Assembly (NCBI GenBank): GCA_963556145.1
Contig: OY744464.1
Coordinates: forward strand, 5,332,001 to 5,396,000
DNA: 64,000 nt
Direction of reading: 5' to 3'
DNA from: Hygrocybe punicea
Lineage: Eukaryota; Basidiomycota; Agaricomycetes; Agaricales; Hygrophoraceae
Part shown: one piece after another, positions 48,426 through 61,394 of the stretch
Numbering within the stretch: position 1 is the first letter of the stretch
How the letters are laid out: each line of letters begins with the position of its first letter
Translations under genes and position numbers: made by a program
The notes under the pieces: generated by a model
The model's input: the letters and a program-made list of their open reading frames with translations, nothing else
What the model was told of the DNA's origin: nothing
The model's database searches: none

Positions 48426-50004
48426 ATGATCACCATGTTCTCCGTCAGGACCCTGCGCTGGCCTACGCTCGCCAACTTGAAACGCGGCTTTAGCGCCGCT
48501 GCTCAAGTGAGAGCCTTTTTCCATATACGTATCACTTTCGACTTTTTTATTGCAGGATAACGACTTGAAGGTACACATTCCTGTAATCGACTTTTCCAGA
48601 TTCCTTCAGGCTAGGTCACAAGCCGAGAAGACGCCCATCGCACACGCGGTCGTTTCCGCCTTCAAAGACAGTGGGTTTATCTACCTCCATGGTCATGGAA
48701 TCCCACCCAAGACCGTGAAGACGGTGTTCACAAAGGTAAGAGTTTGCATTTTTCTGACAACCCTTTCACAAGTATTTTTCGTGTTGTTGAAAAAGGGTCT
48801 TAGAGTGATGGTTTCTTCAAGATGCCCACGGAGACAAAGGTTCGTCGACATTCATATAGGAATGATTATCCTTTCTCTTATCTAACGTTTTATTATTATT
48901 ACCCATTGAGCGCCTTAGTCTAAACTTGCATGGGAGGATCCACGCTCGAATCGCGGTTACGTTGCCGTTGGGCGTGAGCGCGTCACTCAATCTACGGATG
49001 CAACCGAAATAGCTGCTTTGCGCGCCAAAGCCCCAGATACGAAAGAGACTATGGAAATTGGGCGAGATTGGGACTCGGAGTGGAAAAATCAGTGGCCTGA
49101 AGAAACCGATGCTCCGGGTTTCAAGGAGACTATGCTGGATTTTTATCAGGTAATTTGTATCATGGCATTCGATTTCTTCTGTTCTGTTCTGTTCTCTGTT
49201 CTGTTCGCTGAGGTGTGAACGATGATGGTGTAGAAATGCCACAACCTGCATGTCCTCGTGATGCGATCCGTTGCTATTGGTCTTGGTCTCGATGAATATT
49301 TTTTCGACAACCATATCAACGGACAATGTCATAACTTACGACTTCTCTCATACCCTCCCATCCAACGAGATTTGCTGCAAGGGGAGGGTCAAGCACGGGC
49401 TGGAGCGCATTCCGGTGCGTGGGGAAGCTTTTTGTTGTTGTTGTTGTTGATGTCTTGCTGTTAATATTATCCGTAGACTACGGCACTCTGACTTTGCTCT
49501 TCCAGGACTCTGTAAGTGGCGTTTATCATAGGCGGCGCAGGAAGTATAATGTATTATTTTCAGGTTGGCGGTCTTGAAGTCCAACATCCTCACACCAAAT
49601 CATTCCATCCCGCACCACCGATTGTGAGTTTCCCCTATTTTTCTCCTGAAATTGTCTCTTCCAGAGCAGTTAATTTTTTTTTTCTTTCAATTTTTATGAA
49701 ATAAAAGCCCGGAACGATCGTCGTCAACGTTGGAGATCTCTTGGCTCGCTGGAGCAACGACGTTTTCCGGTCTACACTACATCGAGTGGTCGCCCCGCCT
49801 CCTTCGCAGTCACATACGGTGGCGAATGGCACGGATGACAGCATCACACCCGCACGGCAATCGGTTGCGTTCTTTTGCAACCCCAATTTTGATGCAGAAA
49901 TTGCTTGTTTGCCCAATTGCTTTGGACCTGGCCGAGAGCAGAAGTACCCGTCGATTAAGACTGGAGAGTATATCGTGGGTCGGTTAGCGGCTACCTACCT
50001 TTGA
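48426..50004 (+). CDS. 2-oxoglutarate/Fe(II)-dependent oxygenase (isopenicillin N synthase-like)
   Basis: Multi-exon gene: 48426-48506, 48556-48735, 48804-48839, then exons to 50004. DIOX_N part: VHIPVIDFSRFLQARS, FKDSGFIYLHGHGIP and DGFFKMPTETKSKLAW. Iron-binding residues are the His and Asp of GAHSDYGTLTLL and the His of RSTLHRVV. The second His is followed by ARQSVAFFCNPN, where the Arg-x-Ser should bind 2-oxoglutarate. This subfamily is common in fungi and covers many substrates. The first exon (MITMFSVRTLRWPTLANLKR) is Arg-rich and acid-free, so mitochondrial import is possible. The substrate is unknown. Confidence 0.9.
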
Positions 50005-50096
50005 TGCATAATGACTTGTTTACTTGGAGTGAAGACGTTAGATAACGTAATTATAAGGCAATAAAACGTACTACTTCATGATCATAGTACTCAACG

Positions 50097-51364
50097 ATGT
50101 TGGCTTGCACAATTCGTTCTTGGGCTCAAAGGTCGAACAAGCGGCTCGGGATTCGTACTCTAACCACCACGGTTCAGGAAGCATTTCTTGAACCACTGGT
50201 TTCTCACCCCGGAATCACCTGTCTTGCATTAAACCGACCGCAAAGCAAAAACGCCATCTCGCAGAGGCTTTTGCAGGTAATTTATATATATATATATATT
50301 CCGTTCCCCAGGAAGAGCATCCTACTAATACCTCAGCATTCGTTTTCTTGTTCAGGAATTCCGGGACTGTTTGGATGTTGTCCATTTTGATAAAAGGTGC
50401 GGGAATGCGGGCAAATTTAAAAAACAACGTTGAGCGCACTGTGAAATCTCACAATTAGTTTCATGTGCATGCTAGTGTCCGCGTGCTTATCCTGCGATCA
50501 ACAACCGCCGGGTCATTCTGCGCAGGTGCAGACCTCGTGGAGCGACGTTCCATGACCCAAGTCCAGGTTGCCAAATTTCTCACAAATCTGCGCGACACGC
50601 TGGGCAAATTGGAGGCTCTCCCCATCCCTACCATTGCTGCCATCGATGGCCCAGCTTTGGGCGGAGGACTCGAGTTGAGTCTAGCATGCGATTTACGTGT
50701 CGCAGGTGGGGAATGCCCCTTTTTTGTTGTTGTTGTTGTTGTCAAACTATATGGTACACTGACTAGCTCGAAACCTTAGGTCATTCTGTATCCAAAATTG
50801 GTCTTCCAGAGACCAGTTTAGGTATTATTCCTGGGGCAGGTGGAACACAGCGGGTTACCCGTCTATTGGGTTTGTCAAAGGCAAAGGATCTCATATATAC
50901 CGCCCGCACGTTGAATGCCACCGAGGCCCATGAATATGGTACGTAACTCCCGTTGGACGTTTTGGATCTGCCTCAATAACGAAAATACGCAAAGGCCTCG
51001 TCGATTATGTATCCGATCCAGCTTCAAACGGCTTTGAAAGGGCGCTGCAGCTAGCTCAAGAGATTTCTTTGAACGGTGAGGACCACCGTATTCGCTCTCT
51101 CCTGCTCACCCACATCGCTCCCCCCCTTCATATTTTCAGCACCTCTAGCACTTCGCGCCGCCAAGCAGGCCATTTCACGCGCAGAAGATCTCGCACTTGA
51201 ACCCGGTAACTCTCTTCTCTGGTTTCGGCATGGAAGACTGATCAGCATTTGTAGGTCTCGATTTTGAACGTGCATCCTATGAGGTACTTCTCACGAGCAA
51301 AGATCGCGTGGAGGCTCTTGAGGCATTCAAAGAAAAGAGGCGTCCTGTCTTCAAGGGAGAATAA
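50097..51364 (+). CDS. Enoyl-CoA hydratase/isomerase family, mitochondrial (AUH-like)
   Basis: The basic N-terminus [20 protein letters not shown] looks like a mitochondrial presequence. The crotonase fold follows: [17 protein letters not shown], the oxyanion residues in [55 protein letters not shown] and [13 protein letters not shown], with a C-terminal helix [11 protein letters not shown]. It is closest in style to methylglutaconyl-CoA hydratase (leucine breakdown), and a general short-chain hydratase is also possible. A (TA)n run lies in the first intron (50283-50299) and a GTT run in another (about 50725-50742). The stop is 23 bases from the SEC10 stop on the other strand. Confidence 0.88.
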
Positions 51365-51387
51365 ACACAAAATAAGACATGACTCGA

Positions 51388-54300
51388 CTACTCTCGGCTC
51401 CCAAATCTCGACATTGAGAAACCCCCCACGAAACCAGCGGGCATGCTTGGAATTGTAGGCATTCCCATCGTGATGCCTTCCGCCAATTTCAATCCCTCCA
51501 GCTCTTTCATCAGGACACTCAACCTTCCTACTCCAAAACGCTCTCTCAAACCTTTCCCCTCTACTGCACCTCCGCCATCGTCCGTGCCTACTTCTGCGCC
51601 ATCGTTGAAACCCTTTTCAAACTGACCCCAGTCACTACGCTGAGCTAGGTATGGCCTGAGCAGTGTAGCATCAATTCTTCCCAAGTAATTCTCTGCGATG
51701 TACGACCTGAGAATTTCTGGCCGGACTAGGAATACGTTGCCCAATTGGCGGATGAATTCAAATCGTTCATGGAGTGAAGGAATTCGGAAACTGCTGATCG
51801 TATCTTGATATGACTTCAGATCTCTAGAGTGAGACGCGAAAGCTTTAGCATGCCTGTTCATATATATATATATATATATTTCAAACATAACTCACTTTGC
51901 AAGCATCAACCCTCCTGTCGCGCTTACAGGGAACTTCCGTAAATGATCCAACAAAAGGCTGCCAAAGATGAACTCAACGTGACTTATCCCACAAACATGA
52001 TACGTTGAACAAACCTATGGAAAGCAATGCCCACTTCCGTGAGGAAGACCTCCAGGTTTTTACCATTCAGGTTTTGCATTGCCACATCGCGAACCTTCTC
52101 CAGGGTCTCACAGCAACCTTCACAAGGCTCCGTGTTCACGCGGGCAAACGACAAGTCGTCGTTGCGTGGTTTGAAATCCGTGCGTTTCTGTTTCGACAGC
52201 TGCATCGACAGCCAAGAGACGACCACTAAGGATCATTTGAGAAAAAAAAACTATGGTCAGGCAAAGTTGCACAGTAGGAAAGAGAGGCTGACGATCTGTG
52301 ACGCGCTGTAATAGAGTGTTGACGCCCCCCTCGATTCGGCTAACTGTCTGGTTATTGAACACCACCATTTCACGCCGAGTCGTGACAGAGGAGCTGGCCA
52401 AGGGCAGCAAGACAGTATTAACATATTGCTGCCAGAGATGGCAAATAAGATCCACGGATTGCAAAATCGTTAATGGGTGTAAATTTGGCTCAGTCTTTGC
52501 GTCGGCGGTGTCAAGACGGGCTTGCGCTCTGTGTATGTACGGTTCGGTGTAATCAATGGCTTGACACAAGAGAATGATCTTACGTCTCGATAGCTGTCTC
52601 AACATAACCAGTTCCGATCGCTTCGGCCAAAACTCGGAGCAAAGCAAAAGTATTTTTGGCGCTGGCACATCGTGGTCAGTACAAGAAAATGGAGTTGTTG
52701 AAATGCTCACACGTCATTCGGTGAGCTCAGCTCGACACATCTACCGATCGCCTCTGCATGCCATTTCAGCATATTCTTCGCTGTTTCGACACTCAAATGA
52801 CCGTCTTCCTCTCGCAAAAGCTCATCACCAGGTTTATCTTGACCCCGATCCGTAGTTATACCCCCGAACCTCATCAGGGCGGCCGCAGCCTGAGCAGAAG
52901 TGGTAGAGGCTCCCCCCGTTGACGTTGTCGCAGCTGCCGCACTAAGTTGATTGACCATGCGATCAAACATGGATGACTTTCCCTTGTGTGTTTGTTCCTG
53001 CAAGGTGTCAGGGGATGTTAATATGAAGGGAAATAGTTTGCACACATGATAACGCGTAAAGTTCACAAGAAGCCTTGAATAGAGCTCCCCCAGGCTCCTG
53101 CTCTCTCGCTCAAGATATCGTTGGCCTTCGGTATACGGCACAAAAAGCTCCTCCAGTGCAGTTTCTAGCATAGTGCTGACTGCGGCCGATGTCCCCGGCG
53201 CCAACGTTGTTGAGTTATCCGACCAGAATCGACGAAAGTCTGCTGTTTCAGTTGGTGAACGAGGTATTCCGGACAGAACTTCGTAAGCTTTGAGATCATC
53301 AACTAAGAGAGAAGCTTGTGCATGCACAAGTTGCAAAACACGGAGATACGCCAAGTCAGATAACGCAGAGCCTCTATTTAGTAACTGTTCCATATATTGT
53401 TGAATCTTGAACAACTACAATTGGGCGACAAAATTGCACGGAAAAAAAAGTGGCTTACGGATTGAGCAAAAACTCGTTGCAAGAATACTTGCATCACAAC
53501 AGGAGGATGCGGGAATACTGCTTTAACGATTTGAGCCTCCTGATCGACAGTCACCCGAATTTCTGCAAATAAATCAAGTAGTCCAGGTTCAGTCTTCGGT
53601 GGAGGGACGTCCGGATCTGGGAATGAATCCCAACTGCATTATTTTGGTTGAGTACAACCAAGACCTTGACAGAAATAATACTGACAGTGTAGTATCGTTT
53701 GATTTCTTGGTTTCTCGCACTCGATTGATGAAGAAGTCGTGCTGGTTTACGTATACCTGAACACAAGACGAGCCACCGTTAAACTCCAAGAGCGTTTGCG
53801 CGCAGTGCTAGGTGATTGAAGTTTTGATTCAGTTAGAACCTCTGACCGCATGGAAGGTAACACAGGACGAACATGCATCATCTTGGGATCACCTTTCCGA
53901 TAACATCTATCAAACAAGTAGAGCATATCCTTTTCAAACTTTTCGCAGTATTTGTCGATTCTCTCCCTTGTCTACGACCACGCGATAGGTTAATGCAGAA
54001 GGAATCAAAAACAAATGGGAAAACCTTTTCAGCCAAAGGAAGGTCGACCTCCTTGGCCATAATGTTGAGGCGTCTCAAGATGATTGCAACTTGGCGTCTA
54101 CCCTCTTTGCCGTCTTTTTTCAAAATGTCCAGGCGAGACGTATCTTCTCGAGCAAATTGGTTGTAGTAGTCTATCAAGTCATAGGCTGCTTGTGCTCGCT
54201 GACGTTCGATATGAACTGTCTCAAGTTGCTCGCCTAATTGGCCTCAGTGATCGTGATAAACTTTAAACAAATGTTCGGTTGCTCACCGATTCTGATGGCT

Positions 54301-54833
54301 GTGCTACTAACTTCATCCATCTTGGTCTCCATAGCAGCAAAGGATTGGCCAACAGACTGCAGTTTAATGGTCAAAGCTGAAAGATTACCCAGGGATCACA
54401 TATACCTCAAAGCCTCGGTTGAGTTCAGCCATCTTTCTTGAGTACTCCCTTTCCGCAACCCGGACACTCTTGTCCATCTGTTCTGTTTTTGCCTGAACAT
54501 CTCTCCGGACTGCAATAAGTTTATCCACAGCCGCCTCAAACGTTCGTATGAAAGGCTTCGGATCGAATGCTGTTGAGAATATGAGTTGTGAGCACGACAA
54601 AGGATAAAGTTGTCGAGAACGTACGGCCAGAGTCAGCTTTGGACTGGGTTATCAGTTTCTCGGAAACCGATCCAATGAAGTCGGTGACATCGAATTTCCC
54701 CTACACAAAGGCACGTAACTTGAGTTCTGAGTTCTGTCGATGAACAGGATGGTCTAACCTCAAAGACACTGAGTTTGAGGTGTTCATCAGGACTAGGCTC
54801 TAGTGAAAGGTTCGGAAGTCGCTTGCTATTCAT
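51388..54833 (-). CDS. SEC10: Exocyst subunit SEC10
   Basis: Long minus-strand gene with many introns. The N-terminus MNSKRLPNLSLEPSPDEHLK leads to FDVTDFIGSVSEKLI, then coiled coil (MDKSVRVAEREYSRKMAELN). Middle pieces are IDYYNQFAREDTSRLDILKK and RRLNIMAKEVDLPLAEK. The C-terminal conserved block reads FEFIRQLGNVFLVRPEILRS, YIAENYLGRID and PYLAQRSDWGQFE. The exocyst tethers secretory vesicles to sites of growth such as hyphal tips. A (TA)n microsatellite at 51859-51879 sits in the intron before the block containing RDLKSYQDTISSF. Confidence 0.93.
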
Positions 54834-55426
54834 GACCAGTGTAAGAGTGGCACGTGGCCTGTATATCTACTGTGTCAAAATACCATTCAAGTCTTGAATA
54901 TACAAGCTTGAATCATTCTACCGCTTGTATAAACTGGGTTCCGGACTGGAGGCGCCCAACTTTTCAAAATGCTGACTTCACCGCGAACTTATCTTCCATT
55001 TATCTGTCGCCGAGCTTGTTCAGCAGATAGTGGAAGCATTGCAGTGATTTTCAAGGACACATCCGGACTGTAAGTCACCGTAGCGGCTCGATACGTTCAA
55101 CGGGTCTGTCAGGGGCACACACGCCGAACAGGTGGACCATGCAGTGTGAGTGCCTGTCCAGGGAAGATTTCGGCGAACGTGTTGGCAGATGGGTAAGGGT
55201 CAAACCGCCCATGTACGGAGATAGCTACTGATAACGTTGAACGTTGAACGGTCTCAGCCTTCAGAACACACGAATGTCGCATGCAATTGCAAGCGAGAAG
55301 GGCTGGGCACACGGCAGCCGAGAAGGCAGTGAATTTGACGAGGCCGCCGACACGTGATCCCCCAGAAAGTTACGCGAAAAGGTCCTCTCAAGCTTCAAGC
55401 TAAATCTCATCATCAAAACCTCCGCC
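54834..55426. other. Intergenic with possible orphan 5' exon
   Basis: 593 bases between the SEC10 start and the transcription factor start. An ATG at 54969 opens a 34-codon frame (MLTSPRTYLPFICRRACSAD, SGSIAVIFKDTSGL). It ends at a good donor (GTAAGT at 55072) and looks like a mitochondrial presequence exon, but I find no convincing downstream exons before 55427. It may be the remnant of a truncated gene. A direct repeat (CGTTGAA, twice) lies near 55235-55249. Confidence 0.3.
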
Positions 55427-57651
55427 ATGGCCATGAAACGCACTTACGACGAACATAGACCACCCCAGAAAGTTGAAGAATCTTTGCCTTTCTCCAGTAC
55501 GAGTCACGTACAACCAACGACCAAGAGACAAAAATCCAGTCACGCGTGTTCTTCCTGTCGCAAGCATAAAACTCGCTGTGAACAGATAGACGGAAGTGCT
55601 TCAGGTTCGCAACGCTGCCATCGTTGCAATGTACTCAATATGCCATGTTCGTTCGATCATGCCCCCGTCCCAGTGGCTCCCTCCAAAGAGTCTCCCTCGA
55701 CTCCCGCCCTTCAAATGATGTTCGAGTTAAATTCTCCCCCAGATTCCCCAAATAATGGTTCGCGCTGTATGAACCCTGAGGACTTGGTTCCAGCACCCAT
55801 CACTCCATGGGGTTTTCTCAAAGGCTTGGGCGGGTTCGATTGGACAGCTACACCCATGCTCGCCTTGCAGGAGTTGGCCAGGCGCCCAACCTCTGGACCA
55901 AATGTGTTCACAAACCACTCCAACATCTCCTTAGCTGGAATACTCACGGAGGACCAAATGATATTCCTTTTGGACATGTAAATGGCTGTCTCTAGATCCG
56001 TCTCGATGGTCATGCCTCATACCATGCCGTTTACAGTTTTAATTCGAAATACAGTCCTTGGCTCAATATACCTCCGAGCCAAGGTGCCCAGAGTCCTCTT
56101 CTCGACTTGGTTCGTTGCACAGTAGCTTCGAGACATCTCGATATCATCACACGGTCGATCGTAGCACCCCGCCTACAAAAAATGACTGAGGATATCATAT
56201 TCAAGGAAATCTTTAACCCCGTACCTTCCACGGAATCAATACATGCGCTTCTTATCATGGCCTTGTGGTCTCCCGTATCAGGCATACCCCAAAGTGAGGT
56301 CCGTGATGGCCGCTTGCTCGCCGCTTCAGCCGTCAGTATGGCCATGAATCTGCGCCTGAGTCACGCGTCTGTCTATGTGATGAGCCTACAGGAACGGAAA
56401 AAAGCGGAAAATGGATTATCAGCCGCAAACGCTCAAGACCTGTTAGAAGCAACAGAGAAGGCACGTCTGGTACGTCAAGCACAGCAATCCTATTTCTACC
56501 AGGAATAATCTGTGTTTGCACGTTACTCCAGTGGATTTGCCTTGCGAATGTGGAATCTATGTCAGCTACGAATCATCTTCATCTGTCCGTTAATAATGAA
56601 TGGTTGAACCTAGGTTATGCGTTGGGACCGGACGCACGCCACTGTCCAAGCGATCTGATTCAGACAACCAAATCATCTCATCCTCCATTTTGACTATTGA
56701 TTCTGGCCAAGAGATGCGCCTTGCGCTCATGGCGCAGCTATTTGATCTCACAGAACGGGGACACCATATAAACTTTCCTCGTTACTCGGAGATGGACAAA
56801 TGGCACAAGGAAGTCCTTGATGTATTGGTCAAGATGGAAAGCTTGCACAGAATAATATTACCTTTGCCTGGTAGGTCATCACCGCCAACACATGACGCTC
56901 CCCTCATCGTCATTCCCTGATAGTAGTAGCAGAACACGATGCGTTTCACTTCCACATGCTAATTTTCTACTACCACTTCTGCCGGCTCCTGGTTCTCCAT
57001 CAAGCCATGCGGGAAGCCCGGCGTGTCCTCCAGGATCATTACCCGGGGAAGCTTTGGCATAAGGAATTCGTACACCAAGGCGTCAACCTCGCTTTAATAT
57101 GGGGACAGGAGGCCATTCTTACAGCAGAAGCAGTGCTTGTAACAAGTTTGTCACGCCCAGAGAGCATCAGCGCTGCGCCAGATATTGTGTTTGCAATGAT
57201 CTCCTTTGCGGCTCTCTGGCTCATCATAGCCAAGTTTGCCATATACCAAAATCGTCGAGAGCACCTTCCGGGCGCCAGCGATGGTCTGTTGACGAAAGTC
57301 ATAGAGCGCTTGTCTCAATCTGCGGTTGCCGAAGACCACACGCCTGTAAAATGTGCACAGGTCGTCATTGCGTCATTCAAGGCTTTTGAGAAGCGCACCT
57401 CCAAGCTCGGTCTTGATGGCCAGAATGATACACACACGAGAATCGGTCATGCCGTTTCGTCGGAACGCATGTCTCCCATGAAACTGGCAGACCCATCACC
57501 ATCGAGTCCCCGACTACATTCACATACTGTGGACGCACTCGGCAACGGGTCTCATCAAGAATATCCATTCGTGAATTCGGATATCTTCCTCGACGCTGAT
57601 TTCTGGTCGTCTTTTATGGATAATTTGTCTACAGATCCACCGAATCTATAA
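55427..57651 (+). CDS. Zn2Cys6 fungal transcription factor
   Basis: Starts MAMKRTYDEHRPPQKVEESL. The binuclear zinc cluster has cysteines at residues 41, 44, 51, 64, 67 and 74 (C-x2-C-x6-C-x12-C-x2-C-x6-C), inside HACSSCRKHKTRC and RCHRCNVLNMPC, preceded by basic TTKRQK. The regulatory part contains FLLDIFNSKYSPWLN, RCTVASRHLDIITRSIVAPR, SVSMAMNLRLSHA and HMLIFYYHFCRLLVLHQAMR. This is the Fungal_trans-like layout seen in basidiomycete regulators with an adjacent SPxx-rich tail. Introns fall near 55977-56035, 56470-56530 and 56869-56928. Target genes are unknown. Confidence 0.9.
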
Positions 57652-57910
57652 AGCAAACACCAATAGCTTGGTCATCTCCCGATGGACAGCACATCAGCGT
57701 CAACGGCTCATAATAGGAGCACATATATCGTTAAGATAAACCACCTAATAACTACTATGTACTATTGTACGAGCTGCGGCCAAACCACACTCGTTTGAGA
57801 CCTGAACCTGACCTGACGCGGTTATTTATTCCCTTTTGTAAGCTTTTTTGCCCTCGACCAGAAATTCCGATTGGGCTTCCATCACTTCACTTTACCTTTC
57901 CTTGGGAACT

Positions 57911-59301
57911 ATGCCCTCACAGGCAGTTCGCGTGGTGGTCCGATTACCGTTCAATCGTCCAGATCAGCCGCACAGTGACCCGCCAAGAGTAAGTTCAAGG
58001 TTTGGATCTTGAGGTTGATTCTACATTCCATTTCAAGTCCAGGTGGAATGGAACACGGAGAAAGCAGACATCTTATGGAAGGTAATCGCAAGATCTCGGG
58101 CAAGTGACAGCGGGGGCACCGACTGTGAGTCGTCAATTACATTGATGTACTCGCCCATGCCATTCATACACCCTGCCGGCAGGGAAAGGGCTCGCGGACC
58201 ATCTGCAGGTGCCTTTGCCTTATTTACTGTACAGGGCTCAAACAAGATATGAGGAAGACCTTCGTGGTCTCCAGGAGATCCGTGAGGCTTTAAGCCCAAC
58301 AACCACAATGCAAGCAGCGAAACTCTCGGAAGAATTCCCCTCCTCTGAAAAGCGGACCGGTTCTGGAAAGCCTACATCTGGAAGTTCCGTCCGTCTATCC
58401 TCTTCTCGACTTACGACTCCCCTCGGCGTACGCGCTCGTCTCAGCTCCCTTGGAAATAACTCTCCACGGCCAAAGAAAGCGTCCTCATCTTCTACCCTGA
58501 CTCTGCAAAGTACGACAAAGCATTATACACCAATCATGCGCCCAACGTCGCCCTTGTCGTCCGAGGAAGGAATAGACTCAGAGGATGAAGCTGCTGCCAA
58601 GGAAGAAGAAGCTGATAGAAAACTGGAAGAGCAGGAGGCGTTGGACCTCAAACTGAAAAACCTACAAAAGATGATGACGAATGACTCCTTGGGTCTGGTC
58701 AGTTCCCCCCGCACGAAAGAAAAAACCAGAGCAGCCGACCGTGGTCGGGTCGGCGTACCATTTTCGAGGCCTCCACCCGGAACCTCGGTACGCGGCGAAC
58801 CCAAAAGCCGAGACACCAGCCAAAGTGTCTCAAGTGCAAGCTCACCTCAGGGTTCCGTGCCGTCCATCCCATCGCTGCCACCAGACTCCCAGCCACACTC
58901 TCCAATCAGCAGACATTTGTCGCCTAGCAAATCATCTAGTCCTCCCGCCGTGTCTCCACGCAGCGCCCGTGGTCAGTCTCATCTGCGGTATGGACCTCTT
59001 GTGGACAGAAGCGCAAGCGAGCAAGGTAGCAACCAGGGATCCGAAACTTCGAGTTTCAGTGACATAAGTGGTCAGTCTCTGTAGAGAGTCTTGCTGCATC
59101 TGGCCCTGATATCCAGCTTGGCAGATGCGAGCCTCTCAGCATCTGCGTTGGAGAGTGCCCTTCTTTCGAATATTCGCGGAACTGGATCCCGATTGTGAGT
59201 CCAATACTTAATCCGCCGCTCTCATGTCCGTGACAATTTCCAATAGTTCCGTATTTGCAAAGAGCCGGTTTGGCGGAAAAGGAGGAGGGGTCCATCTCTA
59301 A
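57911..59301 (+). CDS. ATG29: Autophagy protein ATG29
   Basis: The first exons give MPSQAVRVVVRLPFNRPDQP and VEWNTEKADILWKVIARSRA. The next exon (GGTDWKGLADHLQ, VPLPYLLYRAQTRYEEDLRG) completes the conserved Atg29 N-terminal domain. A long Ser/Pro-rich disordered part follows, with an acidic Glu-rich helix (DEAAAKEEEADRKLEEQEAL). The protein ends SSFSDISDASLSASALESAL and SRFSVFAKSRFGGKGGGVHL; the last two introns are 59071-59122 and a short one near 59195-59246. In yeast Atg29 joins Atg17 and Atg31 in the scaffold that starts autophagosome formation. The N-terminal block is diagnostic. Confidence 0.88.
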
Positions 59302-59479
59302 ACCTGTGTCCACTGTCAACCGATTCGTGTCAAACGAAACGAATTTGGTTGTATCTCTACAACGTTCTAGTACTTTTTGTATATGTGACTCGGGGAAGGG
59401 CTCTGCAAACAAATTTCTGACTCTTATCCATCCCTTAACGGGCTTTTCTAACCGCTACTTTCTCACTACTACGAACAGC

Positions 59480-61137
59480 ATGGAACTGACATTTGTGACT
59501 GACCTCGGGCAGTCTTTCGTCGTCGAAATCGACCCAAACATGGAGTTGGAAAATGTGATGGCTTTATTGGAGGCTGAGGTGACGAAACGGCTGGCGGGGA
59601 TGATTCATTGTTGATGATCGTTTCCCAGTCTGGAGTTCCCATACACGAGCAGAGCATATCTTACGATGGAAACGAACTGAATAATCCGACCGCCACCATG
59701 AGAGAGTGTGGTATAGGAGAGAACGCGATGCTCTTGCTGCGACGGAAAGTCAACGTGGCAGGAAGGTGCGTCGTATATTGTCTTGACCATAACTCCCCGC
59801 TTATTCTTCTCGTAAGAACGATAGAGCAGGACTCAGAAATGATGCGACTGCAGATTTTGGGCAACCCGGATCTCATGCGTCAAATGCAAGAGGTGTGTAT
59901 TTCTTGACAACGAACGACGTATGCCACCAGGGTACTAATCATCCACGGCATTTTGTATTCTGAACACAGACACAACCTGAGGTAGCAGCTGCCGCTCAAT
60001 CCAACCCCGCTCGTTTCGCCGAGCTTCTTCGACAAACGCGGGAACGGCAATACCAAGCTGAAATGGAACAACAGCGTGAAATCCAGCACCTTAATGCGGA
60101 TCCATTTGACGTGGAGGCGCAGCGACGGATCGAAGAGGCCATCCGGCAACAAGCAGTCATCGAGAACATGGAGCATGCGTTGGAATATTCGCCAGAAAGC
60201 TTCGGTAGAGTCACCATGCTGTAGTGAGTGGTCTTCCAATGTGCTAGCGTTTGGGGTGCTAAGGACGACTGACGTCGCGGACGTAGCATACCTGTGGAGG
60301 TCAACTCGCGGCCTGTGAAAGCTTTTGTGGATAGTGGAGCTCAGCAGACTATCAGTGCGTGTGCTGTCAGAATCTGTTAGGGTACAGTATCTAAGGAACA
60401 TATATTATTCAGTGAGTCCCGATTGCGCCGAATCATGCGGGTGAGTATGGTGATCCTGCTACTGGTGGCCGTTAGCTTCGTTCTGACACAGTCGAGGCAA
60501 GTTTAATGCGACTTGTAGACCGGAGATTTGCGGGCATTGCGCGAGGTGTAGGGACTGCCAAAATTCTAGGAAGAGTGCACAGTGCCCAGCTCAAACTCAG
60601 TGATCTCTACCTTCCATGTTCGTTCACCATCATGGAGGTCAGTGCCCTCGCACACAGGTCCGCACTTTGCGCTCAAATACGCTTTGACCCCAGGGTCGCG
60701 ATGTCGACCTTCTCTTAGGTTTGGACATGCTCAAAGCTCATCAAGCATGCATCGACCTCGAGAAAAACGTTCTGCGGATAAAAAACCGCGAAGTTCGCTT
60801 CCTATCTGAACACGAGCTTCCCGAACAAGCACGCATCATGGATGCCGGCGAAGGCATTGCAGACCCAACACCGGCTGGGCCTTCTACCCCCGCCATTATT
60901 ACTGATTCGAGTGCAGGAGCTCGACCATTCCCTGGTGGTGGTAATACACTTGGTGCTGTGCCTAATTCCCGTCTGCCAACAACTGGGAGGCAGGCGACAC
61001 CACAAACACCTGCAAGTAGATATCCAGAGAGGGACATTCGCGTTTTGATGGACCTTGGCGTTACCAGAGATGTGGCGATAAGTACATTGGACGCGGCGGG
61101 TGGAAACTTAGAAATCGCAGTGTCCTTGCTTTTCTAA
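59480..61137 (+). CDS. DDI1: DDI1, ubiquitin shuttle with retropepsin-like protease domain
   Basis: Exons 59480-59578, 59629-59765, 59817-59892, 59970 onward and 60287 onward join in frame. The N-terminal ubiquitin-like domain starts [20 protein letters not shown]. The central aspartyl-protease domain has the active motif in [10 protein letters not shown], then [35 protein letters not shown] and [21 protein letters not shown] Pro/Thr-rich linker and a C-terminal UBA domain ([34 protein letters not shown]) complete the full Ddi1 set. The protein carries or cleaves heavily ubiquitinated proteins. The small exon encoding [10 protein letters not shown] sits between two short introns at 60350-60500. 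Confidence 0.94.
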
Positions 61138-61394
61138 TCTTCCGAATCAACAAAGCTAGCTGTATTATATAGAAAGGGAAATTTGTCTAATTATGTAATA
61201 TTGTATCCGACATCAGGAAAGCCTTGCGGAGTTGACAATCGCTAAGCGCTAATCTGATCAGCGCCCGGCCACAGATCCTCATACGAAGGGTTTTCGTATG
61301 GCGGTGTCTTTTTGGATGAATGCTTCAGTCACATGGACTTATCCGCCAGAGCCACTTTAATCAACGGTAGGACCGCCAGCTTCGACGACCAAAC

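Noticed and set aside
49430..49450. TTG/GTT runs near 49.44 and 50.73 kb as repeats of interest
   Set aside because: Short intronic microsatellites with no sign of function.
59255..59614. Upstream extension of DDI1 through 59255
   Set aside because: The residues before Met at 59480 come from the ATG29 3' end and spacer; the ubiquitin-like domain starts at that Met.
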